A stretch of DNA of 8,628 bases, taken from Saprospirales bacterium (GTDB lineage Bacteria > Bacteroidota > Bacteroidia > Chitinophagales > Saprospiraceae). The position numbers and the translations under genes were made by a program. Positions within the stretch are counted from its first letter, which is position 1; every line of letters begins with the position of its first letter. Positions 5,818 through 8,628 of the stretch are shown here, one piece after another. The notes beneath the pieces were generated by a model. The model had not been told where the DNA came from and made no database searches. It saw only the letters and a list, made by a program, of their open reading frames with translations. The DNA lies in contig DLXL01000385.1 in the NCBI GenBank assembly GCA_003448025.1, forward strand, positions 6,645-15,272, given 5' to 3'.

Positions 5818-8115
5818 CTATAATTTGACTACTTTCTTAACAACTCGTTGATTTCCAACTGTAACTACAAGAAAATACATTCCACTATTAAGGTCGCTCG
5901 TTCCAATACGAGCATTGTTTTCCCCTATGTAGAGTTGAATATCAGCTATATTCTGTACTCGGTTCCCAGCCACATTAAGCAGTTCAATGTTACATGAAGT
6001 GTCAAAAGCGATACTTACATTAACCGAAAGTAAATCACTGAACGGGGATGGCGATACCGTTACTTTGAAATCAATCTGTGCGTTTTCTGGGTCTAATTGA
6101 TCTTCATCAGAATTTGCCAATAATTGAACCGTAGGATGATATTTCGTTTCACAAAAGGTGCCAATTTGGCCTGAGGTTTGAGGAGGAATGGGAACTATTG
6201 GTGGTTGTAAGCCATTAAAAGTATTAAAAAACTTGGGATTAAAGTTCACTCCAATTCCTCCAAGCGGATATAGATTGAAATCTAGGCTATTGCCGTTCAT
6301 ATATGGTAATAATGCGGCGGGAGTGTTTACCAGGAAAATGATTTGAGTAGCGTAAAAGAAAATATTTTCTGTAGGAAGCAAATTATTGCCATCTTCAATA
6401 GTTATGCTATTCCATGCTATGTATGTCTGTCCATCCTGAGGATCCCTAATAGTTAGGTTTTCCGGGATAAAATAGTATGGGTTGGCTGGAATTGGATTTG
6501 CAACAGACACCACTTTGGCTTTATACCTTGCCGCATAAAAAGTTTCATTAGCCTGCCCTTCTAAAAATGTATTCACAAACTCAATAGTAATCTTATTCTC
6601 GTCGATCACTTGATTAAATTGAAAAAATTGGGACCCTGATTGCCCTACAGCAAACCAAACTTTTAGGGTTATGGCATAATTATCTAATGCATCCAGCGGC
6701 AAATATGGTGTACGCCATGTACCGTCAGGATTCGCAATCAATTCAGGAGGGACGCCTCCAATAAGTCCAGGCGCTGCGAGATTTGGCACGAAAAATATTG
6801 CTGCTCGAACCCCAGAAGGATCAAATGGAAGCCCAGATGCTTCATTAAATGCATATTTTAAGGGTTCGGATAATTTATATACCGTAGTGTTTTTAACAAA
6901 CACAGAAAAACCTCCTCCAAGTATTTCCTGACTAAAGTGCTTAGATACTTTAGGCACTTCAGTTAAATTTATTGTCCCAAGAATATTGTTATATGTTGGC
7001 ACAAGAGGAGCTGGGGTTCCAAGGCCTCCTCCAGTCGGTACAGAACCTGGAGTATAGTGGGTTATTTGACCTTGCATCGATTCTGAAGTAACTGTTCCAT
7101 TACCTACAAATTCATATTTTGAATGATAGGCTGCGGGCTTAGCTCCGCTGGCCTGTTTTTCTCCGCTCATTAAGAATTCGAGAACATTTGAGATAAATGC
7201 ACCTTGAGGGAGTAATTTTAATATTCTAGGCAATTTAAATCCAGCCTGACCAGCGGCTGGCGGGTTAGGGCTATTAACTAATTTTAAAAAATCTTCACCC
7301 ATTTTAGTATTTTCAGAATATGCCTTATAGCCCTTTTTGATAGCTGCTTGAATAGTACTGAATGCTGCGGCAAAATCTAGATCAGAGGCTGTATTCGTTT
7401 CACCATTCTCTACAATTGGCTCAGAAATTGAGCTACCAGTAATTTTAAAATCAAGATTTGCAACCGAGAACAATATAGGAGAATATTGCATCCCTGTTGA
7501 ATGATAGCATGTACAAGGATCATAGGCGGCAACGTACTCAAACATTAACCAAGTCCCATTCTGTGTCGTATAAACATTTGACACATGCACTGTTATTTGG
7601 CTTTTATCAAATTCCTCAACAGCATTCATGGGGGAATTTGCGTGTTCCATTACTGAACTGTACTTTGAAAAACCTCCAATTGGTTGCAAAAGTCTTATCT
7701 TTGCACTTTGGAAAATCCCCGTTGGGTCATTCGCCCAAACAAATATTCGCATTTTAGAGGCATACCTGTCATAAAGCCCAAAAGAAGGATTAGCCACTGG
7801 ATTAGATTGAGTGCCAAAATTTTTGAACAACAATTCCCAACCATCTGAAGGTTCATAGTCATTTGCTTCTCCGGGGTGAACGGCTAAATGAAAGGTGTTG
7901 GGCTGGGTCGAATAGTTGGTTACATGGAAAGGAGACGTTTCATTTATGAGAAGATAACCAGGTGGTGTTAAAATTTTTAGGTGTAGCTCAAAGGTTGTAG
8001 CCCTCCAATCAAATGTATTAATTGTTGATCCTAGTGGAGTTTCGGGGGGACATTGTGCATAGATTTTGGCGACGGATAATACCACCATCAAGATAAGCGA
8101 GTTGACTTTTTTCAT
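5818..8115 (-). CDS. Secreted protein of unknown function with type A T9SS sorting domain
   Basis: A complete 765-residue protein from ATG (8115-8113) to TAG (5820-5818). Residues 1-20 are a signal peptide (basic MKK start, hydrophobic core, KIYA before QCPPE), which fixes the start. Residues 21-228 look beta-rich and include DGWELLFKNFG, FGLYDRYASKMRIFVW and a YDPCTCYH cysteine pair. Residues 245-315 look largely helical (AFSTIQAAIKKGYKAYSE). Residues 330-660 return to beta-rich sequence. Residues 683-765 are a type A sorting domain (VSPSPFSDLL, ELLNVAGNRV, LNSGMYFLVV, VVKKVVKL). The protein should enter the periplasm through Sec, cross the outer membrane by the T9SS and lose the tail, ending anchored or released. 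I see no catalytic motif or named family in the body. It follows an unrecognised partial gene by 21 bases, so the two are probably co-transcribed. Export route secure; function unknown. Confidence 0.9.
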   Translation of the reverse strand: MKKVNSLILMVVLSVAKIYAQCPPETPLGSTINTFDWRATTFELHLKILTPPGYLLINETSPFHVTNYSTQPNTFHLAVHPGEANDYEPSDGWELLFKNFGTQSNPVANPSFGLYDRYASKMRIFVWANDPTGIFQSAKIRLLQPIGGFSKYSSVMEHANSPMNAVEEFDKSQITVHVSNVYTTQNGTWLMFEYVAAYDPCTCYHSTGMQYSPILFSVANLDFKITGSSISEPIVENGETNTASDLDFAAAFSTIQAAIKKGYKAYSENTKMGEDFLKLVNSPNPPAAGQAGFKLPRILKLLPQGAFISNVLEFLMSGEKQASGAKPAAYHSKYEFVGNGTVTSESMQGQITHYTPGSVPTGGGLGTPAPLVPTYNNILGTINLTEVPKVSKHFSQEILGGGFSVFVKNTTVYKLSEPLKYAFNEASGLPFDPSGVRAAIFFVPNLAAPGLIGGVPPELIANPDGTWRTPYLPLDALDNYAITLKVWFAVGQSGSQFFQFNQVIDENKITIEFVNTFLEGQANETFYAARYKAKVVSVANPIPANPYYFIPENLTIRDPQDGQTYIAWNSITIEDGNNLLPTENIFFYATQIIFLVNTPAALLPYMNGNSLDFNLYPLGGIGVNFNPKFFNTFNGLQPPIVPIPPQTSGQIGTFCETKYHPTVQLLANSDEDQLDPENAQIDFKVTVSPSPFSDLLSVNVSIAFDTSCNIELLNVAGNRVQNIADIQLYIGENNARIGTSDLNSGMYFLVVTVGNQRVVKKVVKL
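5821..6069 (-). other. T9SS type A sorting domain (Por_Secre_tail-like)
   Basis: Residues 683-765 of the 765-residue protein show the usual order: a proline-containing entry (VSPSPFSDLLSVNVS, where most members have PNP), a central strand ending in a glycine turn (IELLNVAGNRV), DLNSGMYFLVV, and a basic, hydrophobic end (KKVVKL). Such tails are recognised by the T9SS translocon and removed by the PorU-type sortase on export. Confidence 0.88.
7241..7260. repeat. Short GC-rich palindrome inside the 765-residue gene
   Basis: CCAGCC at 7241-7246 and GGCTGG at 7255-7260 are exact reverse complements with an eight-base loop. The 30 bases 7241-7270 hold 22 G or C by hand count, in a gene whose sampled lines are about 38-40% GC. 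On the minus strand the palindrome encodes PAAGQAG (residues 286-292), which breaks a region that otherwise looks helical. It could be a copy of a dispersed palindromic element tolerated in frame, or simply chance. Confidence 0.4.
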
Positions 8116-8136
8116 GATTTAAAGATTTAAAAATTG

Positions 8137-8628
8137 CTATTGTTTAATTCCTACAAATCGTTGAGAAATTCGATTATTTGAACTAAAATCCTTTCTAATT
8201 GTGTAATTAATAGTGAGTGTTTTATAATCTAACGCAAGTTCAGCAACCCCTTGCGGCTCAAAACAATTTATTTGATCGTCTGCGATAACTCCATGTCGCC
8301 AACTGTCATAAAAAGCTGATGGCAATGACGGGTTAGATAGTTTTAAGCAGCCCTCTGGCAATCCAAACACTCCATCAAATACTCCTGCCGTTTGTGGGCT
8401 TTTTATCTCTACCGTATATTTAAACGCAGGGTTATTCTCATCATGACCATAGTATTTGCCATAAATTGGGGCAATTCGGTTGTAGTTTGCAATGTGAATA
8501 GTTCTATAAAAAGTATCTCTACCTACATCCTCTGGAAAGCAACTTTTTGAAACATATTTTTTAGTAGTAATCAATCGAACAGGAATATCACCAAATACAT
8601 CAATATATAGCGAGAGCTCTCTTTCTGT
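8137..8628 (-). CDS. Hypothetical protein, C-terminal part (5'-partial)
   Basis: The frame is open from the right edge of the window to TAG at 8139-8137, giving 163 residues of the C-terminal part. The only initiation codon near the edge, TTG at 8574, is not needed because coding sequence continues through it (ELSLYIDVFGDIPVR lies upstream), so the gene probably starts outside the window. I do not recognise the family. The visible part looks like a mixed, beta-leaning protein with scattered cysteines (KSCFPED, EGCLKL, INCFEP) and a beta-rich end (VAELALDYKTLTINYTI). It ends in RFVGIKQ with no T9SS tail, and its N-terminus, and so any export signal, is not visible. It lies 21 bases upstream of the T9SS type A cargo gene on the same strand, which suggests one transcript and perhaps a shared role. 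Confidence 0.75.
   Translation of the reverse strand, partial: TERELSLYIDVFGDIPVRLITTKKYVSKSCFPEDVGRDTFYRTIHIANYNRIAPIYGKYYGHDENNPAFKYTVEIKSPQTAGVFDGVFGLPEGCLKLSNPSLPSAFYDSWRHGVIADDQINCFEPQGVAELALDYKTLTINYTIRKDFSSNNRISQRFVGIKQ

Noticed and set aside
6400..6510. Possible coathanger-type beta repeat around IAWNSITIEDGNNLLP in the 765-residue protein
   Set aside because: Only a single faint unit is visible, without the repeated short strands or the usual terminal motif, so I do not call it a domain.
7497..7757. Plus-strand frame of 86 codons inside the 765-residue gene
   Set aside because: It is antisense to a gene with clear export signals at both ends and has no recognisable features.

Overview
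The window looks like a chromosomal fragment of a Bacteroidota bacterium, most plausibly an environmental Saprospiria or Chitinophagia type lineage. The phylum call rests on three type IX secretion system (T9SS) hallmarks: a gliding-motility-associated (type B) C-terminal domain, a PorP/SprF-family outer-membrane protein and a type A T9SS sorting domain. The genus cannot be told from the sequence.

Left part (1-5696, plus strand). Most of the window is the 3' part of one very large gene for a secreted, multi-domain cell-surface protein. It enters already open at base 1, so its true start lies outside the window. The visible 1575 residues are the tail of one HYR-like module, a second HYR-like module that seems to carry an inserted beta-rich domain, a third HYR-like module, twelve Ig/PKD-like modules of about 80-98 residues, a cadherin-like/Big-type module and a gliding-motility-associated C-terminal domain. 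Fourteen bases downstream is a porP/sprF-like gene (317 residues from its ATG at 4743). The pair reads as an operon for a giant adhesin-like protein and the outer-membrane partner that helps export it or hold it at the surface.

Middle (5697-5817). A 121-base gap separates convergent genes and holds only a weak hairpin followed by a T-run.

Right part (5818-8628, minus strand). A two-gene unit, 21 bases between genes, reads toward the adhesin operon. The upstream gene is cut by the right edge; its 163 visible residues match no family I recognise. The downstream gene encodes a 765-residue protein with a signal peptide and a type A T9SS sorting domain around a body I cannot assign. This half is more AT-rich in the lines I counted by hand (about 25-40% GC against 45-53% on the left). 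One short GC-rich palindromic patch in the 765-residue gene looks foreign to its surroundings.

Together the window shows two T9SS cargo classes side by side: a type B cargo with its own PorP/SprF partner, and a type A cargo without one. No RNA genes, CRISPR arrays, insertion sequences or integrase genes were seen.
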